From: Spirochaetales bacterium
Lineage (GTDB): Bacteria > Spirochaetota > Spirochaetia > DSM-16054 > Sediminispirochaetaceae
DNA length: 8,807 nt
Direction: 5' to 3'
Assembly (NCBI GenBank): GCA_021767325.1
Contig: JAASTM010000066.1
Coordinates: 1-8,807, forward strand
Position numbers and translations under genes: made by a program. Within the stretch, counting starts at the first letter, position 1; every line of letters begins with the position of its first letter. The notes beneath the pieces are model-generated. The model saw only the letters and a list, made by a program, of their open reading frames with translations, searched no databases and was not told the DNA's origin. Positions 1-5,896 of the stretch are shown piece by piece.

Positions 1-443
1 ACCTGCACACCCTGCAACTCTCCGTCCCGCCACTCGTACACCCTGCGCTCAGCTGGGCTGCTCGAATCCGAAACTGAAAACAGACGCTCTTCCCGCAGGC
101 GACCGCCCGTTTCTACTGTTTCCCGCACCAGCGTTCCCTGCTCGTAAAAACGGCCGTATTTTACCTGTCCCTTCCACTCGTATTCCGCCCGCTGGACTTC
201 TTTGCCATTCCTGAGCAGGATTTCAGTCACCGACGACCCGTTCATGGTTCTTTTGAGAACGTACTCATAATCATCGGCTCTGTAGCTGGAAACTTCTTCA
301 ATAGCCATTCCCAGACTGTTCGAACGGAAGAACCGGGTAGAGTTGTCAGGGGCGCTCTGCTGCTGGGCAGAGGTCAGCATAAGTGTCCAGGCGAACCACA
401 CGATGAGCAATAATATGCGCTGGGTGCTGTGTCGCTTATTCAT
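1..443 (-). CDS. Secreted protein of unknown function, partial (C-terminus beyond left edge)
   Basis: This reading frame opens at an ATG at 443 and stays open to the window edge, giving 147 residues without a stop. The N-terminus is a classical signal peptide: basic residues (MNKRHSTQR), a hydrophobic stretch at about residues 10-24, and a likely cleavage site after TSA at about 24-26, so the product is probably periplasmic or outer-membrane associated. Residues 78-147 are polar with spaced aromatic/glycine turns (RNGKEVQRAEYEWKG, YGRFYEQGTL, RRVYEWRDGELQG). These faintly resemble the short beta-hairpin repeats of MORN/YwqK-type proteins, but that is only a resemblance. The start codon lies inside the end of ftsY (8-bp overlap) and has no clear Shine-Dalgarno, which suggests translation coupled to ftsY. 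I do not recognise the family. Confidence is high that it is a gene and low on its role. Confidence 0.72.
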   Translation of the reverse strand, partial: MNKRHSTQRILLLIVWFAWTLMLTSAQQQSAPDNSTRFFRSNSLGMAIEEVSSYRADDYEYVLKRTMNGSSVTEILLRNGKEVQRAEYEWKGQVKYGRFYEQGTLVRETVETGGRLREERLFSVSDSSSPAERRVYEWRDGELQGVQ

Positions 444-1302
444 CAGAGAGTAGTATATCTAAAAACCGCTCCTTGTTGAAAGGTTCGATATCGCCGTATT
501 TTTCACCGGTACCCATGTAGTAAAACGGAATCTGCAGCTGACGGCAGATCGAAATAACCGCGCCCCCCTTTGATGCCGAATCGTACTTCGCCAGTACCGC
601 ACCGTCCAGTCCGATAGCCTCATGAAACATTTCGGCCTGGCGAACCCCGTTTTGACCGGTAGTAGCGTCTATTACCAACAGCTTTTTATAATCTCCGTTT
701 TCCAGCCGGCTTTTCACTACTTTATCGATTTTCTGCAGCTCCCGCACCAGATTGGCTTTGGTGTGCATTCTTCCGGCGGTATCGACCAGTATGATGGGAA
801 CCTTGTTGCTCTGTGCGCTGCTGATTCCGTCGTAAATCACCGCTCCCGGGTCCGAGCCGGGATTTTGCCGTACCACCCGAAAGTTCAGGCGTTTTCCGTG
901 CTCCTGCAGCTGGTCGATTGCCGCAGCCCGAAAAGTATCAGCGGCAACCAGCAGACTCTCGAGCTGATGCTGCTCCCGGAAATAGTGGGCCAGTTTAGCC
1001 AGACTGGTTGTCTTCCCGACCCCGTTCACTCCCATCACCAAAAGTAGCGTCGGTTGCGACGGATCGATCTGAAGTTCATCCGTGAGCAGGTATTCGTGCA
1101 GTTTTTCCCTGATGATCGCGGTCACATCTTCCCGGTCTTTGGCTCTATTCGAGCGAATCGCTTTTTCGACCTCATCCACGATTTCCATGGCCGAACGGGC
1201 TCCGAGATCCCCCTCGATCAACTGATCTTCTAAATTTTCAAGGAACTCTTCGGTCTGTACAGATCGGTTGAAGAGTGCGCGTAAGAATCCCTTTTTCTTC
1301 AC
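436..1302 (-). CDS. ftsY: FtsY, signal recognition particle receptor GTPase (NG domain only)
   Basis: FtsY is the membrane-associated receptor that docks SRP-ribosome complexes to the Sec translocon; it and Ffh activate each other's GTPase. The 288-residue product is an NG-domain protein: a helical N domain (about 1-80), then the G domain with P-loop GVNGVGKTT (91-99), DTFRAAA (122-128), DTAGR (174-178), DATTGQN (212-218) and the closing GTGE (264-267). The order, and GVNGVGKTT rather than the usual Ffh P-loop, point to FtsY. The acidic A domain seen in the E. coli protein is absent, as in many short bacterial FtsYs. The guanine-specificity motif, usually TKLD, reads AKYD (238-241), followed by SASKGG. 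The start is GTG at 1302, chosen because AAGGAG lies 9 nt upstream and no upstream in-frame ATG is seen. It lies 37 bp after the PEGA gene and overlaps the next gene by 8 bp. Confidence 0.96.
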   Translation of the reverse strand: MKKKGFLRALFNRSVQTEEFLENLEDQLIEGDLGARSAMEIVDEVEKAIRSNRAKDREDVTAIIREKLHEYLLTDELQIDPSQPTLLLVMGVNGVGKTTSLAKLAHYFREQHQLESLLVAADTFRAAAIDQLQEHGKRLNFRVVRQNPGSDPGAVIYDGISSAQSNKVPIILVDTAGRMHTKANLVRELQKIDKVVKSRLENGDYKKLLVIDATTGQNGVRQAEMFHEAIGLDGAVLAKYDSASKGGAVISICRQLQIPFYYMGTGEKYGDIEPFNKERFLDILLSDE

Positions 1303-1311
1303 GGTAGGCGT

Positions 1312-1317
1312 CTCCTT
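1312..1317 (-). promoter_or_regulatory. Ribosome binding site of ftsY
   Basis: AAGGAG on the minus strand, 9 nt before the GTG at 1302-1300. It decides the start: there is no nearby ATG in frame, and this is one of the clearest Shine-Dalgarno sequences in the window. Confidence 0.75.
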
Positions 1318-1339
1318 TATGAATCGAATGTTGTGTATT

Positions 1340-2818
1340 TCAGTATTCCTGCGAGCTTTGAATATACTGCCACATATGCAGAAAAGTATCCGTCAACAGT
1401 ATTCCGTTTATCAACATACTGCCGGCATAGGCAGTGTACCATAGAGTCGATCTGGCGCGCAATCTTTCAAGCTCGCCGGAACCGGCCGAAGGGTTTGTCA
1501 GGGCTGAGTTATAAGCATATGCGTATTCACTGCTCAGTCCGTAACTGACCACAGTAAGGGGCAAACTCAACAGAAATGCCGCCAGCCCCTTATAGAAGCG
1601 TTGCCGGGAGTGCTCGACTACCGCATCGATGTTCACATCGATCGGGTGGAGCTGAGCCTCTAACCTGCGGTCGGCCCCTTCCATAACGTACATCCGCGGC
1701 GTATACCCCGATTTGGAAATCAGCAGATTAGCCGGTGCAACCTGCTCCTTCAGGATCAAGGGGGTTATGCCCACCTGCAGCGAATTGAGGAAAACGGCTG
1801 CACCGCCGGGATCACTGCCGACTATCCAGGTCTGCGGATTAGCCTTCTCCAAGGAAATCTTTACTATCTCACGCTCTTCCGGTCTGGTCTCCACGGTGAT
1901 CGTCCTGCTCTCATACCCCTTGGCACTCACTTCGATACTGTGAATACCAGGGGCGATGTAGCGAAGGGTGCCGGTTTCATCGGTTTCAGCGTCAGAACCG
2001 TTCACCGTTATTTCAGCAGTGGAGGGCTCTACCTCAAAGCTTATATCGCTCCACTCTTGGCCGTACAGAAAGCTTCGCAAAGCTCCGGTCAGTTCTCCGG
2101 TGAACTGATCTATTTCACTTGGAAAGAAGGTTCCCCGATACAGAGTGCGGCTGGAATTGGTGTCATTGAGGTACACATACAATTCCGCATACAGAAGATC
2201 ATCCAGGGTTTCGATTCTGCCTCCTATCAGGCAGTCGATTTCCTGCTCATCGGTCCATACTTTCAGGGGAAGCCGGGGTGGTGAAAACAGACTGCCGTTG
2301 TCGTTCTCGGCTGACAGAATACAAGCCGGCCGTGTTTCAATTTTCCACTCCGATAAATCGCTGCGGATCAGGCGTCGAATTTGCGCCCGGGTATCGGCTA
2401 TGTCAGCCTCTAACTCTGCAAGCTCAGCTCGCTCCCCCCGTCCGGAATCGAGAAACTCGGCGGCGCGCTGCTCTATCAGGCTATGCAGCTCTTGTTCCAG
2501 CCCGGTTCGCTCGTTTTCCTTCAGCTTTTCCCGTAACCCCTGCTGCTCATCCGGGCTGAGAAGATGCACCGGACAACGGCGGACAGTCTCGAAGAGAGAG
2601 GCGGGAATTTGATGGGTGAACCGGCGGTACTGCGGCAGCAGCGCCTGTCCTTCAAATCGGGAGATCCCGACCCGCCATGTAGGCCGGACCTGCGCAGTTG
2701 CCTGCTGCTCTGAGGCCTCCTGCTCTGAGGCCTCCTGCGCGGCTATTGGTCCGGCCGCAAAGATCAGCCCAATGAATAGGATAAAAAACTGCAGCCGTAC
2801 TATTCGCTTAATATCCAT
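1340..2818 (-). CDS. PEGA-domain envelope protein with C-terminal membrane segments
   Basis: This 492-residue exported protein has an N-terminal hydrophobic signal segment (about residues 8-26) with a likely cleavage after IAA-Q. A short repeat (EASEQ twice, 29-38) follows, then a helical, charged, possibly coiled-coil region (about 90-155). A mixed alpha/beta part (about 185-255) includes LIGGRIETLDDLLYAELYVYL. Two tandem PEGA-type beta domains follow at about 258-324 (PGIHSIEVSAKGYE) and 330-390 (VFLNSLQVGITPL, LLISKSGYTPR). Two hydrophobic stretches at about 408-428 and 458-482 are likely membrane helices. PEGA domains are small beta modules common in surface and periplasmic proteins, so a structural or sensory role in the envelope is likely; the substrate is unknown. 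The ATG at 2818 lies 11 bp inside the receiver gene, with GGGAG very close upstream, pointing to coupled translation. Confidence 0.85.
   Translation of the reverse strand: MDIKRIVRLQFFILFIGLIFAAGPIAAQEASEQEASEQQATAQVRPTWRVGISRFEGQALLPQYRRFTHQIPASLFETVRRCPVHLLSPDEQQGLREKLKENERTGLEQELHSLIEQRAAEFLDSGRGERAELAELEADIADTRAQIRRLIRSDLSEWKIETRPACILSAENDNGSLFSPPRLPLKVWTDEQEIDCLIGGRIETLDDLLYAELYVYLNDTNSSRTLYRGTFFPSEIDQFTGELTGALRSFLYGQEWSDISFEVEPSTAEITVNGSDAETDETGTLRYIAPGIHSIEVSAKGYESRTITVETRPEEREIVKISLEKANPQTWIVGSDPGGAAVFLNSLQVGITPLILKEQVAPANLLISKSGYTPRMYVMEGADRRLEAQLHPIDVNIDAVVEHSRQRFYKGLAAFLLSLPLTVVSYGLSSEYAYAYNSALTNPSAGSGELERLRARSTLWYTAYAGSMLINGILLTDTFLHMWQYIQSSQEY
2705..2738 (-). repeat. 15-bp direct tandem repeat (about 2.3 copies)
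   Basis: A 15-bp unit (CTGCTCTGAGGCCTC on the plus strand) is repeated head to tail with a partial third copy. It sits in frame in the PEGA gene and encodes EASEQ-EASEQ just after the signal peptide. Because the unit is a multiple of three, changes in copy number would lengthen or shorten the linker without breaking the frame. Confidence 0.85.
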
Positions 2819-3182
2819 CGCTCCCGGCAGCTTTTTTCACGGCCGATATGATCCGTTCAGTCTTGAACGGTTTTACGATAAAATCCCGGGCACCCAGCTG
2901 GATCGATTTCATAATGTACTTCTGCTGACTCATGGACGAGCACATGATCACGGCAGCACCGGGATTCAGCAACTTGATTCTTCGCAGTGCTTCGATGCCG
3001 TTCATAACCGGCATGGTAATATCCATGATCACGATCTGCGGCCGTAAGCGGTTGTAGAGCCGCACCGCCTCGCGTCCGTTCGGTGCCTCCCCGACAATCT
3101 CTACCCCGACCGCTTCCAGGGCTTCGCGGATTACCCTGCGCATCATACCAATGTCATCGACAACCAGCACCCTCGGAGCCAT
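2808..3182 (-). CDS. CheY-like single-domain response regulator
   Basis: The 124-residue product is a complete receiver domain with no output domain. It shows the acidic pair D9-D10 (LVVDD), the phosphoacceptor D54 (IVIMDITMP), the switch hydroxyl in the CSS run (81-83), and the conserved lysine K104 in VKPF, so it should be phosphorylated by a histidine kinase and act by protein binding, as CheY does. No kinase or chemotaxis gene is in the window, so the partner is unknown and it is not necessarily the motility CheY. I place the start at the ATG at 3182-3180 (MAPRVLVVDD): GGGAG lies 7 nt upstream, and the ATG overlaps the prfB stop as TAATG. An upstream ATG at 3206 would add eight residues not needed by the fold. 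The 3' end overlaps the PEGA gene by 11 bp. Confidence 0.93.
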   Translation of the reverse strand: MAPRVLVVDDIGMMRRVIREALEAVGVEIVGEAPNGREAVRLYNRLRPQIVIMDITMPVMNGIEALRRIKLLNPGAAVIMCSSMSQQKYIMKSIQLGARDFIVKPFKTERIISAVKKAAGSDGY

Positions 3183-3184
3183 TA
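3180..3184 (-). promoter_or_regulatory. TAATG stop-start overlap between prfB and the receiver gene
   Basis: On the minus strand the prfB stop TAA (3184-3182) shares its last A with the ATG of the receiver gene (3182-3180). Such one-base overlaps usually mean that the terminating ribosome restarts on the next gene. Receiver synthesis may therefore follow RF2 synthesis. Confidence 0.7.
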
Positions 3185-4286
3185 TGCCTCTCCCGTCATC
3201 CGCCATTTGAGATACGCTTCTATGAATCCCCCGATTTCACCGTCCATAACCGCCTGGACATTGCCAACCTGGAAGTCGGTTCTATGATCCTTGACCATAT
3301 TATAGGGATGGAATACATAGGATCTGATTTGATGCCCCCAGGCTATATCCTTTTTCTCCTGCGCGTGCTTCTCGTGCTCCTGATCCTGCTGTTCCTTATA
3401 ATGCTCGTACAGGCGCGACTTGAGCACCTTCATTGCAGTTTCACGGTTCTTGTGCTGACTGCGTTCGTTTTGACATTGCACTACAATACCGGTTTCGAAA
3501 TGGGTAATTCTCACCGCCGAGTCGGTCTTGTTCACGTGCTGCCCCCCGGCACCGGAAGCCCGGTAGGTATCCACCCGGATATCCTCCGGTTTAACCTCCA
3601 CATCGATATCATCCTCGATTACCGGCGAACAGTACACCGATGCAAAGGAGGTGTGCCGCCGTTTACTCGAATCGAAGGGGCTGATTCGCACCAGTCGATG
3701 GATACCGGTCTCACCATGCAGATATCCGTAGGCGTACTTTCCGCTGACCTGAATAGTCACCGATTTGATTCCGCCCTCCGCCTCGAGCATATCGATCAGC
3801 TCATATGAATAACTGTTGTTTTCACACCAGCGAGTGTACATCCGATACAGCATACTCACCCAGTCACAGGCCTCGGTTCCGCCTGCCCCGGAGTGAATAG
3901 TGAGAAATGCATCGCTCTGATCGTATTTTCCGGAAAACATTTCGAGCACCTGGAGTCTCTCGACCTCTTTTCGTATCTGCTCCACATTCTGCTCAATTTC
4001 CGGAGCCAGCGATTCATCCCCCTCCTCATGTGCAAGCTGATACAGCTCCTCCGTCTCTTCTATTTTATCCTTCAATTCTTTCCACGGATCGATCTTCGCA
4101 TGCAGATTGTTCAAGTCCTGAAGAACCTTTTCCGCACTCTCGCGGTCGTTCCAGAAATTCGGATCGGCAGTCTGCCGCTCCAGGGCTTTTATCTCTTCCT
4201 CCGTCTTTTCGGGGTCAAAGACGCCTCCAAGAATCGAGGATTTGCTCTTTCAGTTCAGTAATCGGCTGTTCAAAATCGGTCAGCAT
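3182..4286 (-). CDS. prfB: Peptide chain release factor RF2, expressed through a programmed +1 frameshift
   Basis: RF2 recognises UAA and UGA stop codons and triggers release of the finished protein. The gene is in two frames. The first part starts at ATG 4286 (MLTDFEQPITELK...) and reaches an in-frame TGA at 4217-4215 after 23 codons. The second part begins with GAC at 4216 after a +1 shift and runs 344 residues to the TAA at 3184-3182, for a joined product of 367 residues, close to the 365 of E. coli RF2. The tripeptide anticodon motif SPF lies at about 202-204 and the catalytic GGQ at about 247-249 of the joined protein. The RF2-type SPF (not the RF1 type PxT) together with the frameshift confirm RF2. 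A standard frame-by-frame gene call would start at an internal TTG at 4114 and lose the first 57 residues. AAGGAG lies 6 nt before the ATG and overlaps the stop of the upstream Cas2-like gene. Confidence 0.97.
4214..4228 (-). promoter_or_regulatory. prfB: Programmed +1 frameshift site of prfB (autoregulation)
   Basis: The minus strand reads GGAGG-CGT-CTT-TGA-C. This matches the classic RF2 element: an internal Shine-Dalgarno-like GGAGG three bases before the slippery CTT codon, then a TGA stop and C. When RF2 is scarce, slow termination at TGA lets the ribosome slip forward one base and read GAC, making RF2; when it is plentiful, translation stops at codon 24. Spacing and bases agree with the E. 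coli signal (AGGGGG TAT CTT TGA C). Confidence 0.96.
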
Positions 4287-4292
4287 GCTTCT

Positions 4293-4298
4293 CTCCTT
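4293..4298 (-). promoter_or_regulatory. Ribosome binding site of prfB
   Basis: AAGGAG, 6 nt before the ATG at 4286. Its first bases lie in the TAA stop of the preceding Cas2-like gene, so the two genes are almost certainly on one transcript. It fixes the true prfB start, upstream of the frameshift. Confidence 0.8.
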
Positions 4299-4587
4299 AT
4301 GTCTTGACCACAACCCGTTTCCAGCGTTTATGGTCTAATGTTGTTATTATGAGGTTACCCTCCAGTGGGTATTGATACATTCTTACTTTATCATAGTAGT
4401 CTGTTCTTCTGTCAATGTCACGCTTGATGCGCGGCAGGTACTTCTCTTTCAGGCTCACGGACTCCCAAACCCCTTTTTGAACGCTAGCAAAGCCGTACAT
4501 ACTCAGTAGGTCTTCAATTTCTTCATCTCTACCTTCAGTACCGGGCTCGAGAACTATAGAAACAAACACTCTTGTCCCCCTGTTCAT
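4297..4587 (-). CDS. Small Cas2-like (ferredoxin-fold) protein, solitary
   Basis: The 96-residue product has the layout of Cas2-family proteins: a first beta-strand (RVFVSIVLE, 6-14), a helix (about 21-31), then YGFASVQKGVWES (31-43), which resembles the Cas2 strand pattern YG...VQxSVFE, a second helix with SLKEKYLPRIKRDI (45-58), and a strand KVRMYQYPL (67-75) matching the Cas2 'D.VRIY.L' region. The metal-binding Asp normally right after the first strand is not seen; LEPGTEG stands there, so nuclease activity is doubtful. No cas1, other cas gene or repeat array is nearby. The gene lies 10 bp upstream of prfB and is the first gene of the minus-strand string. Its start lacks a clear Shine-Dalgarno (GCAATAGAAAAA precedes the ATG). 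The fold assignment is by pattern only; it could also be a VapD-like or another small ferredoxin-fold protein. Function unknown. Confidence 0.7.
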   Translation of the reverse strand: MNRGTRVFVSIVLEPGTEGRDEEIEDLLSMYGFASVQKGVWESVSLKEKYLPRIKRDIDRRTDYYDKVRMYQYPLEGNLIITTLDHKRWKRVVVKT

Positions 4588-4596
4588 TTTTTTCTA

Positions 4597-4626
4597 TTGC
4601 ACATCAGCAAGCTTGTCGATTAATAT
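4597..4626 (+). promoter_or_regulatory. Candidate sigma-70 promoter for the FN3 gene, possibly leaderless
   Basis: TTGCAC (4597-4602), an 18-bp spacer, and TAATAT (4621-4626) give a fair -35/-10 pair. The expected transcription start, about seven bases downstream, falls at or next to the ATG at 4634. No Shine-Dalgarno precedes that ATG, which fits a leaderless message. This is a prediction from consensus only. Confidence 0.45.
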
Positions 4627-4650
4627 AACATATATGCGTAACGGTGTCCT
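4622..4650 (-). promoter_or_regulatory. Candidate sigma-70 promoter for the Cas2-like/prfB operon
   Basis: On the minus strand, AGGACA (4650-4645), a 17-bp spacer and TATATT (4627-4622) form a plausible promoter: 4 of 6 bases match in the -35 and 5 of 6 in the -10. Its -10 coincides with that of the divergent promoter on the plus strand. The start would be near 4615, leaving a leader of about 27 nt. Confidence 0.4.
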
Positions 4651-5896
4651 TAATTTCATACTGCTTCTTTGTTTTCTGTTTGGGTCTCAACTGTCACTCT
4701 CAGCTGAGATTTTCGCCCCGTTCGTCTCCGGACTTTCGGTCTCGGTATCGGCAAACTCGGTAACTCTCTCATGGAAACCCGCTCCCAGCGGAATAGAGGT
4801 CTATGAGATTTATCGATCTACCCAGAGCTTCAGTGAGAGCACCTTCGACCGAGCGGTAAACATAGGGACTGTGACCAGCGATATCACCGCATACACCGAT
4901 TATCCGCCGACAAAGGACAACTACTACTACGCTGTTTTAGGGCGGGCCGACGAATCGACACTCTACAAACTGTTTATTCCCTACCGAAACATCACAGTCT
5001 CTCCGGTTGCGGTCGAAACCACCGACAGCCTCGAGGCCGTAGCGGCACACATAACCGGGCTCTCTGCCTCACCAGCAGATGATTCGATACGGATAGAATT
5101 CGACACTAACAAGCCCAGCAGGGAGGTAATCATCTACCGCAGCAGCAGCCGGATCGAGTCATCCCAGGATTTGATTGATGCCGGTGCTATCGCCACCCTA
5201 TCCGCAGCGGAGCAGCAGTACACTGACTATCCGCTCGGCGGGATTTCTTACTATTACGCGGTATTAGATGCTGAAATGGCTAAGGCCGGCCGTTACGATT
5301 TTGAGCCAGGGGAGAACAGTCTGCAAAACCCGGTTCAGCTGCCGGTGGGTTCTCAAATCGGTATGCCCAGAACTCAAAGTGACGCCACCAGAATTACTCC
5401 GCTGCCGTATCTGCTGCTGAACAACGGAACCTTTTCTGCGGCTAATTTCAGCAGAACCCCATCCGAGCTCGGTGAGCAGACCGCGAGCGTATGGAAGCGG
5501 CTCAGCGAACGCATATCACCGGATCCCGACGATGCCGATACACGTGCCGTCCCCGATATTCTGCCCGCCGATAAGACAGATCAAATCGACAGCAGTGAAG
5601 AGCTTCGCAGCAGCGAACGCCAGCTCGCCCAAATTGTCAACCGGAGTTTTCCCGATAACCCGCAGGATAAGGCTGCCTGGCAGAATGCCGAAAAGCAGTT
5701 GGGGGCGTTCTTCAACAGCTCCAGAACCGAATCCGTCGAAACTCGAGCACACTACTACATGGGGCAGGTATACTACTTTCAGGGAAAATACAAACAGGCC
5801 TTTTTCGAGTTTATCATGGCGCAGGATCAGCTCTATGCCGAGGCGCAGCCATGGCTCGAACGTATCTATCCAGAGCTACTTCTTTTCAATTCTTAA
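4634..5896 (+). CDS. Exported protein with two fibronectin type III-like domains and a TPR-like C-terminus
   Basis: The start is taken at the ATG at 4634 (420 residues); a TTG seven codons upstream is also open but gives a poorer signal peptide. Residues 1-24 form a signal peptide (hydrophobic 5-22, cleavage near LSA-E), so the protein is periplasmic or surface-linked. Two FN3-like beta domains follow, at about 28-107 and 136-215. Each carries an IYRS strand and ends with the same signature: YTDYPP...YYYAVL (88-102) and YTDYPL...YYYAVL (196-211), as expected of a duplication. A polar, low-complexity linker (about 225-330) leads to a helical C-terminal part (about 330-415) with a TPR-like stretch (RAHYYMGQVYYFQGKYKQAFFEF, 371-393). 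FN3 and TPR modules bind proteins or polymers, so a scaffold or envelope-assembly role is possible but unproven. It is transcribed away from the prfB operon, and its end overlaps the convergent GH57 gene by 21 bp. Confidence 0.86.
   Translation: MRNGVLNFILLLCFLFGSQLSLSAEIFAPFVSGLSVSVSANSVTLSWKPAPSGIEVYEIYRSTQSFSESTFDRAVNIGTVTSDITAYTDYPPTKDNYYYAVLGRADESTLYKLFIPYRNITVSPVAVETTDSLEAVAAHITGLSASPADDSIRIEFDTNKPSREVIIYRSSSRIESSQDLIDAGAIATLSAAEQQYTDYPLGGISYYYAVLDAEMAKAGRYDFEPGENSLQNPVQLPVGSQIGMPRTQSDATRITPLPYLLLNNGTFSAANFSRTPSELGEQTASVWKRLSERISPDPDDADTRAVPDILPADKTDQIDSSEELRSSERQLAQIVNRSFPDNPQDKAAWQNAEKQLGAFFNSSRTESVETRAHYYMGQVYYFQGKYKQAFFEFIMAQDQLYAEAQPWLERIYPELLLFNS

Noticed and set aside
622..1047. 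Plus-strand open frame of 141 codons opposite ftsY
   Set aside because: It lies entirely inside ftsY, whose G motifs are intact. The product shows no recognisable domain and is a shadow frame.
2808..3206. A longer start for the receiver at the ATG at 3206
   Set aside because: It would add eight residues inside prfB and move away from the GGGAG ribosome binding site that precedes the ATG at 3182; receiver domains usually start just before the first strand, as MAPRVLVVDD does.
3083..3808. Plus-strand open frame of 241 codons opposite prfB, with hydrophobic stretches
   Set aside because: It covers the conserved SPF and GGQ part of prfB. The hydrophobic run is the complement of the charged RF2 helix; no Shine-Dalgarno or family resemblance is seen.
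3182..4114. A 310-residue RF2 starting at the internal TTG at 4114
   Set aside because: It omits the N-terminal domain. The joined two-frame product with its frameshift signal and the ribosome binding site at 4293-4298 is much better supported.
4215..4217. The in-frame TGA in prfB as a true nonsense mutation or sequencing error
   Set aside because: It sits exactly in the conserved GGAGG-CGT-CTT-TGA-C frameshift signal, so it is functional rather than a defect.
4297..4587. The Cas2-like gene as part of a CRISPR-Cas system
   Set aside because: No regularly spaced repeats and no cas1 or effector gene are visible in the window; the flanking genes are housekeeping.
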